The notes: a model not told the origin generated them from the letters alone. A DNA stretch of 64,000 nucleotides from Polaribacter porphyrae (GCF_002954685.1 NZ_MSCN01000001.1:2905554-2969553), one strand, 5' to 3'. Counted from the first letter of the stretch, positions 1-9,823 are shown. Translations and numbers: made by a program.

Positions 1-59
1 ATATCTTAAAAGTAAAAATTGAAGATAAAATTGTCTCAAAAAAATTGATTATCAAATAA
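1..59 (+). CDS. 3' end of a T9SS-secreted protein (partial)
   Basis: Only the last 18 codons are in the window, read from base 3 to the TAA at 57-59. They encode a tail ending in SKKLIIK. The next gene (287-3361) ends in ASKKLIIK in the same way, which is the basic end of a type A type IX secretion sorting domain. The parent protein is therefore probably a secreted or surface cargo protein cut by the window edge. Nothing else about its function can be seen. Confidence 0.7.
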   Translation, partial: ILKVKIEDKIVSKKLIIK

Positions 60-83
60 GCTTTTTAGGATAAACTAATATTT

Positions 84-118
84 AAGTACAGCTGTTTTTA
101 TAAAAAACAGCTGTACTT
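84..118 (+). terminator. Hairpin terminator after the partial T9SS gene
   Basis: A perfect 16-base-pair stem (84-99 with 103-118) closes a three-base loop, 24 bases after the stop codon at 59. The arms carry T and A runs, so it could work in both directions. No long T run follows the right arm beyond TTAT. Confidence 0.75.
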
Positions 119-286
119 ATTTAGAAATATTACTAAAAAAACCAAATACACAAAAATGATTACCATCCATACAAACCTGTATCATTAAACCTTCCTTTTA
201 TTCAATATTTGTAAAAAGAACTAGTCTATCTTCTTTAGAAAGATAAAAGTTCAAGAAAACTATTAATAAAAAAAATAAAAAAAGAA

Positions 287-3200
287 ATGAAAAAAATTAC
301 GCTATCAATTTTATGTTTATTATTTGCTGTTATAACAACAAATGCTCAAATAACTTTAGTAAAAGATTTACTCACAACAGACAGTGATTCCTATCCTTAT
401 AATTTTCTAGACGGAGGTAGTTTTGCAGTTTTTATTGCTAATACTAATAACACTCAAGAAGTTTGGGCTACTGATGGTACAGGGGCAAATACAGTAAATA
501 TTGGAACAAACATTAATGAAATTTTTAATGTTTTTGACACTTCAATAGTATTTAAAAACAATTTATATTTTGTTATTGAAAATGCAGATACAGGAGCAGA
601 GTTATATAAAACAGATGGCACTTTAGCAGGTACATCAATTCTTAAAGATATTAATAATAGCTTTGGGTCAACTCCAGAAAATTTTATTATTTATAAAAAT
701 GAACTTTATTTTACTGCAGACGATGGTATTAATGGTTCTCAAATTTGGAAGACAGATGGTACAGAAGCAGGTACTATTAAAGTAACCTCAAAAGTTAATT
801 TTGCTAGAGATTTTATCATTTATAAAAACGAGTTGTTTTTTACTGCAACAGATAATGTAAATGGAGATCAATTATGGAAAACAGATGGTACAGATTCTGG
901 TACAACTTCTGTTAAAATAATTAATGGAGCAACAGGGAGTTCTCCAAGAAATTTTATGCTTTTTAACAATGAGATTTTCTTTTTAGCAACAACAGATGCA
1001 GAAGGAGAAGAGTTATGGAAAACAGATGGTACAGATTCTGGGACTGTATTAATTAAAGATATTAAAACAGGTAATTTAGGTTCAGGTATTAATAATCTCA
1101 CTATAAATAATAATAACTTATTATTTACTGCAGATGATGGTATAAATGGAACTGAATTATGGAAATCTGATGGCACAAATGCAGGTACAGTTTTAGTTAA
1201 AGATTTTTCTGGAGATATGAATTCTACAGATTTTGTTGGATTCAAAAATTTAGATGCTACAACAACAGTTATGATTTTGAGTACACCAGCATTAGGTCAC
1301 GAATTATGGAAAACAGATGGTACAGAAGCAGGTTCAGTTTTGGTAAAAGATATAAATTCAGGAGCAGATTCAAGTTTTAGTCAATTTTCTAATGTTGAAC
1401 CAGTAATTTTAAATAATGAAATTTATTTTGAAGCAAATAATGGTACAGATGGTGTAGAATTATGGAAATCTAATGGTACAGAAGCTGGTACAATAATGGT
1501 TAAAAATGTTAATACTAATAATTCTATTGAAAATGGAAAAGGCTTATTTGGTGGTTTAGTATTACTGAACAACAAAATAATTTTTGAGGCTTTTAACACG
1601 AATACCAACAGAGAACTTTGGATAACTGATGGTTCATCAGCAGGAACAACTATTTTAAATGACAATAACCCAGGTATTGGTTGGGGAGCATATTTAGATG
1701 ATGCTGTTGTAATAAATGGGAATTTATTATTTAACGGAAGCAATGGAAACAACGGTTTCGAAATCTGGAAAACAGATGGAACAGCACTAGGGACTTCACA
1801 AGTAAAAAACATAGAAGATGCTCCAAGTAGTAGTACACCACTAGAATTATCTGTTGGTTTAGGTAAGTTGTTTTTTAAAGCAGATAGTACTTCTTTTTCT
1901 AATTCAAGACTATTTGTTACAGATGGTACTGCAGCAAGTACAACTAAAGTTGTAGAAGGTAATAAATCTGTAATTAACCCAACAGCAATGACAGAATTTA
2001 ATGGGAAACTCTATTTTTCTTCATCAGATTTTAGTAAAGATTATGGTATTTTTTATACTACTGCAAGTGGAGATGCAATTGAATTTGTGAAGAAGATTAA
2101 TCCAAATGATGGTAATAATTCTGGCATAACAGACTTTTTTCATGCTGAAAATTTAGGAGCTCTGTTTTTTGCTGCTAATGATGGTACAAATGGAAAAGAA
2201 TTGTGGGTTTCTAAAGGTTCTGAATCGACTACTAAACTGGTTAAAGATATAAATACTGGTTCAGGAAACAGTACTCCTCAAGATTTTTTTGAATTTAATA
2301 ACGAAGTATATTTTATGACTGTTTTAGAACAAGGTTTTATAAATAGACAGTATAAAAAAACACTTTGGAAAACAGATGGTACAGAAGCGGGTACAGTTAT
2401 GTTAAAAGAGTTTTCTTTTACAAACTTTAATCACCCTGCATATTTTACAGTATATAACAGCAAACTGTACTTTACAGCTTATGATTCTTCTTTGGCAGGT
2501 GTTTATTTTTGGACTACAGATGGTACACAAGCAAATACTAAATTTGCATTTAGTTCTAACAACTTTGTAAGAAACCCTTTTATTATAGATAATAAGATGT
2601 TTTTCTCAACACAAAATACAAATGAAGCCAGAAAATTATGGGTTTATGATGGTACAACTGCATCAGAATTTAAAGACTTTCAAGCAGGTAATTTTGGTGG
2701 TTTTGCAGCAATAAATAATGCTACAGAAGTTGTAAATGGTAAGTATTACTTTTCTGTAAATAAAAACAATGCAACCTCTTTATGGATAACTGATGGTTCT
2801 GAAGCTGGTACTGAAGAACTATTATCTAACATTTCATTTATTAAAGAAATGGTAGCAGCAGGTGATATTGTATATCTCTCTTTAGATGATAGTATTAATG
2901 GAACAGAATTATGGAAATCTAATGGTACTGTTGCTGGTACAGAAATGGTAGAAGATTTTTATCTAGGAGAAGATGCTTTCGGATTTAAATATGGAGCAGA
3001 CCCATCTAGCTTAACAGTTTTAGGAAACACATTGTATTTTGCTGCAAGTTCTGCAAGTTTTGGTAGGGAATTATTTAAATTAGAAAATGCTGTTTTAAAC
3101 ATTAATAAAGAAGCTATTTCAGAATTAGAAGTAGGTTTTAATGCATACCCAAACCCCACTTCAAGTTTAGTAACAATATCTAGTGAAAACACTATTCAGA

Positions 3201-3361
3201 AGTTAGAAATATTTAATCTTTTAGGAAAAAAAGTAGCAACAATCAATACAGAAAATAAACAAAAATTAACGGTTGATGTATCTAGATTCTCAACAGGAAT
3301 TTACATTATTAAAACAAAAATTAGTGATACAGTAGCTTCTAAAAAATTAATTATTAAATAA
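287..3361 (+). CDS. ELWxxDGT repeat protein with T9SS sorting domain
   Basis: This 1024-residue protein has a signal peptide (residues 1-20, cut near TNA-Q). It is then almost entirely built from about 18 copies of an ELWKTDGTxAGT-type motif spaced 40-60 residues apart, a repeat typical of large Bacteroidota surface proteins and probably folding as a beta-propeller or beta-solenoid. Residues about 950-1024 form a type A T9SS sorting domain (YPNPTS, then a GIYIIK strand and the basic tail KKLIIK), so it should cross the outer membrane and be released or attached to the surface. No catalytic motif is visible. A lipoprotein gene follows 8 bases downstream and is probably cotranscribed. The ATG at 287 places the signal peptide exactly at the N terminus. 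Confidence 0.9.
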   Translation: MKKITLSILCLLFAVITTNAQITLVKDLLTTDSDSYPYNFLDGGSFAVFIANTNNTQEVWATDGTGANTVNIGTNINEIFNVFDTSIVFKNNLYFVIENADTGAELYKTDGTLAGTSILKDINNSFGSTPENFIIYKNELYFTADDGINGSQIWKTDGTEAGTIKVTSKVNFARDFIIYKNELFFTATDNVNGDQLWKTDGTDSGTTSVKIINGATGSSPRNFMLFNNEIFFLATTDAEGEELWKTDGTDSGTVLIKDIKTGNLGSGINNLTINNNNLLFTADDGINGTELWKSDGTNAGTVLVKDFSGDMNSTDFVGFKNLDATTTVMILSTPALGHELWKTDGTEAGSVLVKDINSGADSSFSQFSNVEPVILNNEIYFEANNGTDGVELWKSNGTEAGTIMVKNVNTNNSIENGKGLFGGLVLLNNKIIFEAFNTNTNRELWITDGSSAGTTILNDNNPGIGWGAYLDDAVVINGNLLFNGSNGNNGFEIWKTDGTALGTSQVKNIEDAPSSSTPLELSVGLGKLFFKADSTSFSNSRLFVTDGTAASTTKVVEGNKSVINPTAMTEFNGKLYFSSSDFSKDYGIFYTTASGDAIEFVKKINPNDGNNSGITDFFHAENLGALFFAANDGTNGKELWVSKGSESTTKLVKDINTGSGNSTPQDFFEFNNEVYFMTVLEQGFINRQYKKTLWKTDGTEAGTVMLKEFSFTNFNHPAYFTVYNSKLYFTAYDSSLAGVYFWTTDGTQANTKFAFSSNNFVRNPFIIDNKMFFSTQNTNEARKLWVYDGTTASEFKDFQAGNFGGFAAINNATEVVNGKYYFSVNKNNATSLWITDGSEAGTEELLSNISFIKEMVAAGDIVYLSLDDSINGTELWKSNGTVAGTEMVEDFYLGEDAFGFKYGADPSSLTVLGNTLYFAASSASFGRELFKLENAVLNINKEAISELEVGFNAYPNPTSSLVTISSENTIQKLEIFNLLGKKVATINTENKQKLTVDVSRFSTGIYIIKTKISDTVASKKLIIK

Positions 3362-3369
3362 ATTAAATT

Positions 3370-4089
3370 ATGAAAACAAGAACAGTAAAATTTTTAACTT
3401 TAGTAGTATTAGTTATTACAATATCATTATCATCTTGTAGTAACAATAATGAAGATATTGATGAAGGACTAGAATTGTCTGAAGTAGTAATGCAAGATTT
3501 TGTAAAAGACATTCAAAAATTATCTGTACCATCAGGTTTATCAAGTTCGAACAATCAATATGCACAAGAAGCTAATTTACAGTTTCAATCTTTAAAAACA
3601 TTGGGAAGTTCATTTGCAGCTCTATTTACTGTACCAGCAAATGCAGTATCATCAAGGTCAAACATAAAAGTTTCTGCAAAATCTAATTTTTTAAATACAA
3701 AAACATATACTTGGTCTGCAAACAGAGTAAGTGTTACATATATAATTTCAGAGACTTCATATAGATATACCTTTGAATATAGTATAGTTTCTAGCAATTT
3801 TACTGGTAAATATATAGATGGTTATCAATTAAAAGATGGTAGCTATGCAGAAATGAATTTATTTGATGGTGGTCAAATTATATCTACAATTAAATGGTGG
3901 GTTAAATCAAATTCAGTAAAAATTGAAATGAGTACTGATGGTTACAGGTTAGTAATGGAATCTAATACAGATAATTCTGGCACAATGAAAGTTTATGAAG
4001 GTACATTTTTAGCAGCCTTATATGAGTGGACTGCTAGTGGTTCAGGTTCATATACAGATTATAATACTAATCAAACATATACTTGGTAA
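3370..4089 (+). CDS. Hypothetical lipoprotein downstream of the ELWxxDGT gene
   Basis: This 239-residue protein starts with a lipoprotein signal peptide; the lipobox is LSSC with the modified cysteine at residue 23, followed by SNNNED. The mature part has no recognised domain. It is rich in serine, threonine and aromatic residues and in alternating strand patterns (residues about 105-235), which suggests a beta-sheet fold. It follows the surface protein gene by 8 bases and ends in front of a strong terminator at 4155, so the pair looks like one operon. It could be a periplasmic or outer-membrane partner of the surface protein; that is inference only. Confidence 0.75.
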   Translation: MKTRTVKFLTLVVLVITISLSSCSNNNEDIDEGLELSEVVMQDFVKDIQKLSVPSGLSSSNNQYAQEANLQFQSLKTLGSSFAALFTVPANAVSSRSNIKVSAKSNFLNTKTYTWSANRVSVTYIISETSYRYTFEYSIVSSNFTGKYIDGYQLKDGSYAEMNLFDGGQIISTIKWWVKSNSVKIEMSTDGYRLVMESNTDNSGTMKVYEGTFLAALYEWTASGSGSYTDYNTNQTYTW

Positions 4090-4154
4090 TTAAAAATTTT
4101 TGAAAAAGAAAAAACACAATAATTAGATTTTTAGGTTAATAATTCTAATTGTAT

Positions 4155-4185
4155 AACAGCATCAATTTTTTTGATGCTGTTTTTA
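4155..4185 (+). terminator. Terminator between convergent genes
   Basis: An 11-base-pair stem (AACAGCATCAA, 4155-4165, with 4171-4181), a five-T loop, and a run of T through 4184. It ends the operon at 287-4089 and overlaps the stop codon of the opposing gene at 4183, so it may serve both strands. Confidence 0.85.
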
Positions 4186-4656
4186 GTTCTTACCAATTTC
4201 ATTAATGGCAGATTGCCTTTTAATAAACTTTCTTTTTGTTACTTCTTTTTGATATTTAAAATTATCTAATAACATATAAACGCAGAAAGCAATTATTACA
4301 AGAACCACTAAAAAAATTAGGTAATCTTTAGATTTTGCAGTATTTTCAATAACTCTTTTAATAAATTTTGAAATACCATAAAGAATGAAAATAATAGATA
4401 ATAATACAAAAGCTAAATCTGTATATCTCAAAAAATTATGCATAAATTTATTGTAATATTTTGTTGAAATAACTTTACTCAAGTTAAACAACAGGCTACA
4501 CAATACTAAAAAACCAAAGAGGATAGAGCTTTCTATATTTAATTGATTAATAACATTTCTAGAATACAAATCATAAAGAGAGCTTACAGAAAAAGTTGCA
4601 CTTATAAAAAGTAGTATAGATATAACTATAGCAATAATTCTAGCAATTTTTCTCAT
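4183..4656 (-). CDS. Hypothetical four-helix membrane protein
   Basis: This 157-residue protein has four predicted membrane segments (about residues 3-24, 40-58, 80-101 and 113-133) and a basic C terminus with several K and R residues, presumably cytoplasmic. I do not recognise a family. The reading frame extends to a GTG at 4674, but the ATG at 4656 is preferred because it begins just before the first membrane segment with MRK. It is transcribed away from the TonB-type gene at 4766 and faces the terminator at 4155. Confidence 0.6.
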   Translation of the reverse strand: MRKIARIIAIVISILLFISATFSVSSLYDLYSRNVINQLNIESSILFGFLVLCSLLFNLSKVISTKYYNKFMHNFLRYTDLAFVLLSIIFILYGISKFIKRVIENTAKSKDYLIFLVVLVIIAFCVYMLLDNFKYQKEVTKRKFIKRQSAINEIGKN

Positions 4657-4712
4657 AAACAGATCTAATATCACTTTTTATCAAAAATAGTTAAATAATT
4701 TAGAATGTAAGT

Positions 4713-4730
4713 TTTGGCACGTTCTTTGGT
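4713..4730 (+). promoter_or_regulatory. Sigma-54-like promoter of the TonB-type gene
   Basis: The sequence TTGGCACG (4714-4721), four bases, then TTGG (4726-4729) matches the -24/-12 sigma-54 pattern, with the GG and second G doublet 12 bases apart. The -12 element has GG in place of the usual GC. It lies about 37 bases before the ATG at 4766. No TAnnTTTG box is visible in this gap. Confidence 0.5.
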
Positions 4731-4765
4731 TTAACAAAGTTTTAACAATTTAAAACTTTCTAATT

Positions 4766-5506
4766 ATGAACAATTCAAAAAAACTACCAACCAAACAATT
4801 AGAAAAGTTCTCAACCATTTTTACCCAGTTAGGACTTGTATTAGTACTCTTTATCGTTTACATCACTCTAGAGCACGAAACATTACAAAAACAATTAGCA
4901 ATTTTAGATGAAGATATTCCAGAAAGGATATTTATTGAACCAGATCAAGATGTAATTGTGATTAAAGAACCTAAAAATGAGCCAACACCAGAAGTACCTC
5001 AACAGCAGCCTTTTATTCCTGATGAAGTTGTAAAAGGAGATAATGATATTATTGAAACAGTTATTGATGACCCAAGTGAAGATATCGTAGAAATAGATCC
5101 AGAAGATATTATTGAAGTAGACGAAGGGTATGATATAAAACCAGAAGATGAGGTTGACTTTATCAGAATAGAAAATGCACCTGTCTTTAAAGGATGTGAA
5201 GGTTTATCAAAAGAAGAAAATAAAATATGTTTTGATAAAAAAATGAAACGTTTTGTACAGCGTAATTTTGATTTAAATCTAGCAAATGAATTAGGGTTAA
5301 ATTCCGGGAAATATAGAATTAGTACTGAATTTATTATTGATGCCAAAGGAAATGTTGTTGATGTTAAAATTAGAGCTCCTCATCCAAAGTTAAAGAAAGA
5401 AACAGATAAAATGATAAATAAATTACCTCATTTTACACCAGGTAAACAAAGAAACAAACCTGTAAAAGTTAGATATACTCTACCCATAACTTTTAGGGTT
5501 GATTAA
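4766..5506 (+). CDS. TonB-family energy transducer
   Basis: The 246-residue protein has the full layout of a TonB-type transducer. It has a short cytoplasmic start, one membrane helix at about residues 18-38 (LGLVLVLFIVYITL), an acidic, proline-rich linker (about 50-130, with many PEDI/DPEDI-like units) that would span the periplasm, and a C-terminal TonB fold (about 165-246: YRISTEFIIDAKGNVVDVKI, then PHFTPGKQRNKPVKVRYTLP). A CEGLS...C pair lies before the TonB domain, common in flavobacterial members. It would pass proton-motive force to an outer-membrane receptor. No exbB, exbD or receptor gene lies beside it. A sigma-54-like promoter precedes it and a terminator follows at 5531. Confidence 0.88.
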   Translation: MNNSKKLPTKQLEKFSTIFTQLGLVLVLFIVYITLEHETLQKQLAILDEDIPERIFIEPDQDVIVIKEPKNEPTPEVPQQQPFIPDEVVKGDNDIIETVIDDPSEDIVEIDPEDIIEVDEGYDIKPEDEVDFIRIENAPVFKGCEGLSKEENKICFDKKMKRFVQRNFDLNLANELGLNSGKYRISTEFIIDAKGNVVDVKIRAPHPKLKKETDKMINKLPHFTPGKQRNKPVKVRYTLPITFRVD

Positions 5507-5530
5507 TTACTATTCCCAATCTTTAAAATC

Positions 5531-5560
5531 AAAGCCTAACTTTTAAGTTGGGCTTTTTAT
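5531..5560 (+). terminator. Terminator after the TonB-type gene
   Basis: A 12-base-pair stem with one G-T pair (5531-5542 with 5545-5556), a two-base loop and a T-rich tail. It lies 24 bases after the TonB-type stop codon. Confidence 0.85.
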
Positions 5561-5607
5561 TTATTACATTTGTCACAATAGAATCAACATTTAAAATAAA
5601 TACTAAA

Positions 5608-6189
5608 ATGGATTATTTTGCTCATGAAACTGCAGTAATAGACGATAATTGTAAAATTTATAAAGGAACAAAAATCTGGCATTTTAGTCATGTTATGTCT
5701 AATTGTAAAATAGGCGAAAGATGTAATCTTGGTCAGAATGTAGTAGTTTCTCCAGATGTTGTTTTAGGCAATAATGTAAAAGTTCAAAACAATGTTTCTA
5801 TTTACACAGGTGTAGTTTGCGAAGATGATGTTTTTTTAGGGCCATCTATGGTGTTTACGAATGTTATAAACCCTAGAAGTGCAGTAAATAGAAAAAATGA
5901 ATATTTAAAAACAATTGTTAAGAAAGGGGCAAGTATAGGTGCAAATGCAACTATTGTTTGTGGTAATGATATTGGCGAATATGCTTTTATTGGAGCAGGT
6001 GCAGTTGTTACGAAAGAAATTCCTGCTTATGCTTTGGTTGTAGGCAATCCGTCAAAACAAATTGGTTGGGTTTCAGAATATGGACATCGTTTGCATTTTG
6101 ATGAAAATGGTTTAGCTACTTGTAAAGAAAGTGGGGATAGATATGAGTTGAAAAACGGTAAAGTGGAACAGCGAAGAATAAATCAATAA
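5608..6189 (+). CDS. WbpD/WlbB-like sugar N-acetyltransferase
   Basis: This 193-residue protein is a left-handed beta-helix acyltransferase. Hexapeptide-type repeats run through residues 8-130 ([58 protein letters not shown]). The tail [13 protein letters not shown] is typical of the WbpD/WlbB branch, which acetylates the 3-amino group of UDP-2-acetamido-3-amino-2,3-dideoxyglucuronate for surface polysaccharide. Other genes of that pathway are not adjacent, so the exact substrate is uncertain. The frame is open back to a TTG inside the terminator at 5548, but ATG 5608 is the start: it gives the family N terminus ([12 protein letters not shown]), and a TACATTTG box at 5565-5572 would start the transcript near 5576. 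Confidence 0.85.
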   Translation: MDYFAHETAVIDDNCKIYKGTKIWHFSHVMSNCKIGERCNLGQNVVVSPDVVLGNNVKVQNNVSIYTGVVCEDDVFLGPSMVFTNVINPRSAVNRKNEYLKTIVKKGASIGANATIVCGNDIGEYAFIGAGAVVTKEIPAYALVVGNPSKQIGWVSEYGHRLHFDENGLATCKESGDRYELKNGKVEQRRINQ

Positions 6190-6336
6190 ATGAGTTTTTA
6201 AAAGAAAAAATACTCAGAAAAAACTTAACTTTAGAAGTAAAAGAAAATTTAGGATTACTATTTTAATGGAATAAGTTTATAGAAATAAAATTATCTGTAA
6301 AGATGAGGTTTTGAATTATTAAAATAAAAGTTATTT

Positions 6337-7437
6337 TTAACTTCTAAACTTATCAAAAAAGCGCCAATATTTGTCCTTAAAGATTTCATATCCAATTTCA
6401 ATTTTTCCCGAATATTTAGTGATTATTTTATCAGCAATTTTACAAGGTTTTCTAAATTCTTTACAAGTAATATAGACTTCTCTTAAACCGTTAGCAGTTT
6501 CTCTACCAATATTTAAATAACCTTCAAAATCTTTTAACTCACTATTGATCTCATCTTCAATTTTATTTAAAAGTTGATAAGTTTCTTCATCAGGAAAACC
6601 ATTATTATTTTCTCCATTATATTTTATTTCAAACCTTAAAACCCAAGGATGAGAAGCTTTTGCATCCCATTCAAGTAAATCAGTATTAATAACTGCTATT
6701 AACTTATTTCCACTTTGGAGTGTTGCTTCCAAACTAGCATAAGAATCACTTTCAGTTTCTCTTCTTGCACCTTCATATTTTTCAACGAATTCCTTTTCTC
6801 TCCAAATAATAAAAGGCTTTAATTTTTCAATAGGAATCAATTCTTTATCAGCATCACTCTTATTTTTGAAATCTATATTGTCTATAAGTGTTAAAGAGTT
6901 TAACTCTCCTAAATAATGGTCTATAAATAAATAACAACCATTTATAATATCAGATTTATTTTCTTCATTATAATCTTCGTGAACTATTGTAATATCAATT
7001 TCATCAGGATAATCTTGTAAATCATTAGAATAGAAAAAGATGTTTTTACTAGTAAAAGAATATCCAGCCATGTTAATCCCGATATTTTCGATGTTGTGTT
7101 CTGGTTTATGAGCTCTAAATTTCCAACCTTTAATTTTTGGAGCAGTAGCAATTAATTCTTCAATAATGTAAAAAATTTGAATATTCCCATTCGCAGTTAA
7201 AATTAAATCAGCAGTATTATCATCTAACATTCCTGTTAAATACCATATTCCTTCTTTTAATTGATTTAGTTTTGGAGCAATTTTATCAAAGAAATTCTTG
7301 GAGATATAATTACTATCATTCTTGTTTACAATTTTATAAAATTGTTTTTCATTGATTAGAAACCAATCCCAAAAATCTTGATATGATAGAATTGGTTTTT
7401 CTTCTTTTTTATTGAAAAATGATTTAAAAATATTCAT
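6337..7437 (-). CDS. DUF695-domain protein
   Basis: This 366-residue protein has no signal peptide or membrane segment and is probably cytoplasmic. The C-terminal half (about residues 230-366) resembles the DUF695 family, which has no known function (WVLRFEIKYNG, then an acidic helix beginning FPDEETYQLLNKIEDEINSE). The N-terminal half (SYQDFWDWF, then GIWYLTGMLDD and ANGNIQIFYIIEEL) looks like the family commonly fused to it. It stands alone between unrelated genes with a 46-base gap upstream to the aldo/keto reductase, which might cotranscribe it. Confidence 0.65.
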   Translation of the reverse strand: MNIFKSFFNKKEEKPILSYQDFWDWFLINEKQFYKIVNKNDSNYISKNFFDKIAPKLNQLKEGIWYLTGMLDDNTADLILTANGNIQIFYIIEELIATAPKIKGWKFRAHKPEHNIENIGINMAGYSFTSKNIFFYSNDLQDYPDEIDITIVHEDYNEENKSDIINGCYLFIDHYLGELNSLTLIDNIDFKNKSDADKELIPIEKLKPFIIWREKEFVEKYEGARRETESDSYASLEATLQSGNKLIAVINTDLLEWDAKASHPWVLRFEIKYNGENNNGFPDEETYQLLNKIEDEINSELKDFEGYLNIGRETANGLREVYITCKEFRKPCKIADKIITKYSGKIEIGYEIFKDKYWRFFDKFRS

Positions 7438-7483
7438 AATTTAAGAGTGTTATTTTCCCCTTTTGGGAATTAAAGTGGCATCT

Positions 7484-8524
7484 TTATGGAGCAGGATTAG
7501 GAATAGCAGTATGTACCCCTTCAATTTCTTTTAAAATCTCATCAGATAAATCCACATTTATAGAATTTATATTTTCTTTTAACTGACTCATTTTTGTAGC
7601 TCCAATAATATTACTAGTTACAAAAGGTAATTGATTTACAAATGCCAAAGACATTTCAGTTAATGTAATTCCGTTTTTTTTTGCGATTGCTTCATATCTT
7701 TTTACAGCTTCTAAAGAACCATCTCCCATATAACGTGCAATAAATCTTGGGAAAAGGTTTCCTCTAGAACCTTCAGGCGAATTTCCATTTAAATATTTAC
7801 CAGATAAAACACCTTGTGCTAAAGGAGAATATGCTAATAAACCTATGTTTTCACGCATAGAAACTTCACTCATTCCAATTTCATAACCTCTATGAATTAT
7901 AGAATACGAATTTTGAATGGTAACAGGCTTTGGTAAATTATGAGCTTCTGCAGTTTGCATATATTTCATAGTTCCCCAAGGAGTTTCGTTAGATAAGCCA
8001 ATGTGTTTTATTTTTCCTTGTTTTATAAAATCTTGTAAAGTTTCTAGAATTTCAAAATGATTTTCTGCTTCTTGATCTGCTGTTTGAGTTGGAAAATCTC
8101 GAACTCCAAAAACATTTACACCTCTATTAGGCCAGTGCAATTGATATAAATCAATATAATCTGTTTGCAAACGTTTTAAGCTTTTATGAATGGCATCAAT
8201 TATATTTTCTTTATTTAAACCACCTTTTCTAATATGGGCTGTATAGTCTCCACCACCAGCAATTTTAGAAGCTAAAACTACTTTATCTCTGTTTCCAGTT
8301 TTTTTGAACCAAGTTCCTATAATTTTTTCTGTAGCTCCATAAGTTTCAGGAGTTGCAGGTACTGAATACAATTCAGCTGTATCAAAAAAGTTTACACCAG
8401 CCTCTAATGCATAGTCCATTTGTTCGTGGCCATCAGCTTCTGTATTTTGATTTCCCCAAGTCATAGTTCCTAAACATATTTTAGAAACTTTGTTATCTGT
8501 ATTTGGTAAAGTTGTGTATTTCAT
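7484..8524 (-). CDS. tas: Tas-like aldo/keto reductase
   Basis: This 346-residue protein is an NADPH-dependent aldo/keto reductase very similar in layout to Escherichia coli Tas, including the insert YSVPATPETYG after the catalytic tyrosine and the C-terminal PAP. The catalytic tetrad is visible as D48, Y53, K87 and H130 (DTAELY, ASK, LHW). The TIM barrel runs over the full length. E. coli Tas reduces carbonyls and can suppress a prephenate dehydrogenase defect in starved cells, but the natural substrate is not established. The gene is separated from pgk by a strong bidirectional terminator. Confidence 0.9.
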   Translation of the reverse strand: MKYTTLPNTDNKVSKICLGTMTWGNQNTEADGHEQMDYALEAGVNFFDTAELYSVPATPETYGATEKIIGTWFKKTGNRDKVVLASKIAGGGDYTAHIRKGGLNKENIIDAIHKSLKRLQTDYIDLYQLHWPNRGVNVFGVRDFPTQTADQEAENHFEILETLQDFIKQGKIKHIGLSNETPWGTMKYMQTAEAHNLPKPVTIQNSYSIIHRGYEIGMSEVSMRENIGLLAYSPLAQGVLSGKYLNGNSPEGSRGNLFPRFIARYMGDGSLEAVKRYEAIAKKNGITLTEMSLAFVNQLPFVTSNIIGATKMSQLKENINSINVDLSDEILKEIEGVHTAIPNPAP

Positions 8525-8583
8525 TAAAAATAAATTAAAAGAGTTGCAAAAATAGGGCTTATTTAAGTTTTATTTTGAAGCAC

Positions 8584-8616
8584 AAAAAAAGTTCTCAAAT
8601 TTTGAGAACTTTTTTA
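8584..8616 (-). terminator. Bidirectional terminator between pgk and the reductase gene
   Basis: GTTCTCAAA (8591-8599) pairs with TTTGAGAAC (8601-8609), flanked by seven A on the left and six T on the right. The resulting stem can end transcripts on either strand. It lies 20 bases after the pgk stop codon on the minus strand. Confidence 0.85.
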
Positions 8617-8635
8617 ACATATTTTTTAAGAAATC

Positions 8636-9823
8636 TTACTTTAAAATCGCTTCAATTCCTGGTAAAGCTTTTCCTTCTAGCATTTCTAACATGGCTCCAC
8701 CACCAGTAGAAACATAACTTACTTTATCTGCAAAACCAAATTGCTTTACAGCAGCAACAGAATCTCCACCACCAACTAAAGAAAATGCTCCGTTTTTGGT
8801 TGCGTTATCAATAGAATGCCCAAGAGCAATGGTTCCTTTTGCAAAAGATTCCATTTCAAAAACACCTAAAGGACCATTCCATAAAATAGTTTTAGATTTG
8901 TTAACCACTTCATCAAAAATTGCTAAAGATTTTGGACCAGCATCTAAACCTTGCCATCCATCAGGAATTTGGGTTACATCTAAAACTTTAGTATTTGCAT
9001 CATTGCTAAAATCATCAGCAGCAATAACATCAACAGGAATATGAACTTCCACTCCTTTTTCCTTTGCTTGTTTTAAAATATCTAGAGCCAATTCCATTTT
9101 ATCATCTTCACAAATTGAATCTCCAACAGAACCTCCTTGTGCTTTTACAAATGTAAATGTCATTCCACCACCAATAATTAAATGATCTACTTTGTCTAAA
9201 ATATTTTCAATTACCGTAATTTTTGAAGATACTTTTGCACCACCTAAAATGGCTAAAACTGGTTTTTCAGAGTTGTTTAAAACTTTATCAATACTTTCAA
9301 TTTCTCTAGCTAATAAATTACCAAAACATTTGTTATTTTCAAAAAATTGGGCAATAATGGTGGTTGATGCGTGAGCTCTGTGAGCAGTTCCAAATGCATC
9401 GTTTACGTAAATATCTCCTAATTTTGATAGTTTTTCAGCAAAGGCAATGTCCCCTTTTTTCTCTTCATCATAAAAACGAAGGTTTTCTAATAATAAAATT
9501 TCTCCAGCATCTAAATTCGCAACAGCTTCTTCTACTTTAGTACCTACACAATCATCAATAAATTTTACATTACAACCTATAATATCGATAACAGATTTTA
9601 CAATATGACGTAAAGAAAATTCATCTTGTTTTCCTTTTGGACGACCTAAATGAGACATTAATACGCAACTTCCTCCATCTTCTAAAACCTTAATAATAGT
9701 TGATTTTGCAGCCTGAATTCTGGTAGTATCAGTAACTTCAAATTTATCGTTTAAAGGCACGTTAAAATCTACACGAATTATTGCTTTTTTATTTTCGAAA
9801 TTAAAATCGTTTAATGTTTTCAT
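8636..9823 (-). CDS. pgk: Phosphoglycerate kinase
   Basis: At 395 residues it has the normal length and both Rossmann-like domains of phosphoglycerate kinase, which makes ATP from 1,3-bisphosphoglycerate in glycolysis. The family signature [10 protein letters not shown] lies at residues 16-25. Substrate-binding SHLGRPKG follows at about 58-65, [11 protein letters not shown] at about 115-125, and GGAKVSSKI at about 194. The nucleotide-binding loops GGGDSVAAV and [11 protein letters not shown] are near the C terminus. It is transcribed alone, with a terminator downstream at 8584. Confidence 0.97.
   Translation of the reverse strand: MKTLNDFNFENKKAIIRVDFNVPLNDKFEVTDTTRIQAAKSTIIKVLEDGGSCVLMSHLGRPKGKQDEFSLRHIVKSVIDIIGCNVKFIDDCVGTKVEEAVANLDAGEILLLENLRFYDEEKKGDIAFAEKLSKLGDIYVNDAFGTAHRAHASTTIIAQFFENNKCFGNLLAREIESIDKVLNNSEKPVLAILGGAKVSSKITVIENILDKVDHLIIGGGMTFTFVKAQGGSVGDSICEDDKMELALDILKQAKEKGVEVHIPVDVIAADDFSNDANTKVLDVTQIPDGWQGLDAGPKSLAIFDEVVNKSKTILWNGPLGVFEMESFAKGTIALGHSIDNATKNGAFSLVGGGDSVAAVKQFGFADKVSYVSTGGGAMLEMLEGKALPGIEAILK

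Noticed and set aside
868..1245. Long reverse frame opposite the ELWxxDGT gene
   Set aside because: Its repeated VPSVFHN segments are the reverse strand of the ELWKTDGT repeats, and the forward gene is clearly real.
5548..5607. TTG extension of the WbpD-like gene
   Set aside because: It overlaps the terminator of the TonB gene and the -7 box, and the family N terminus starts at ATG 5608.
6190..6336. Possible gene remnant after the WbpD-like gene
   Set aside because: A short frame of about 30 codons is open but resembles nothing I recognise.
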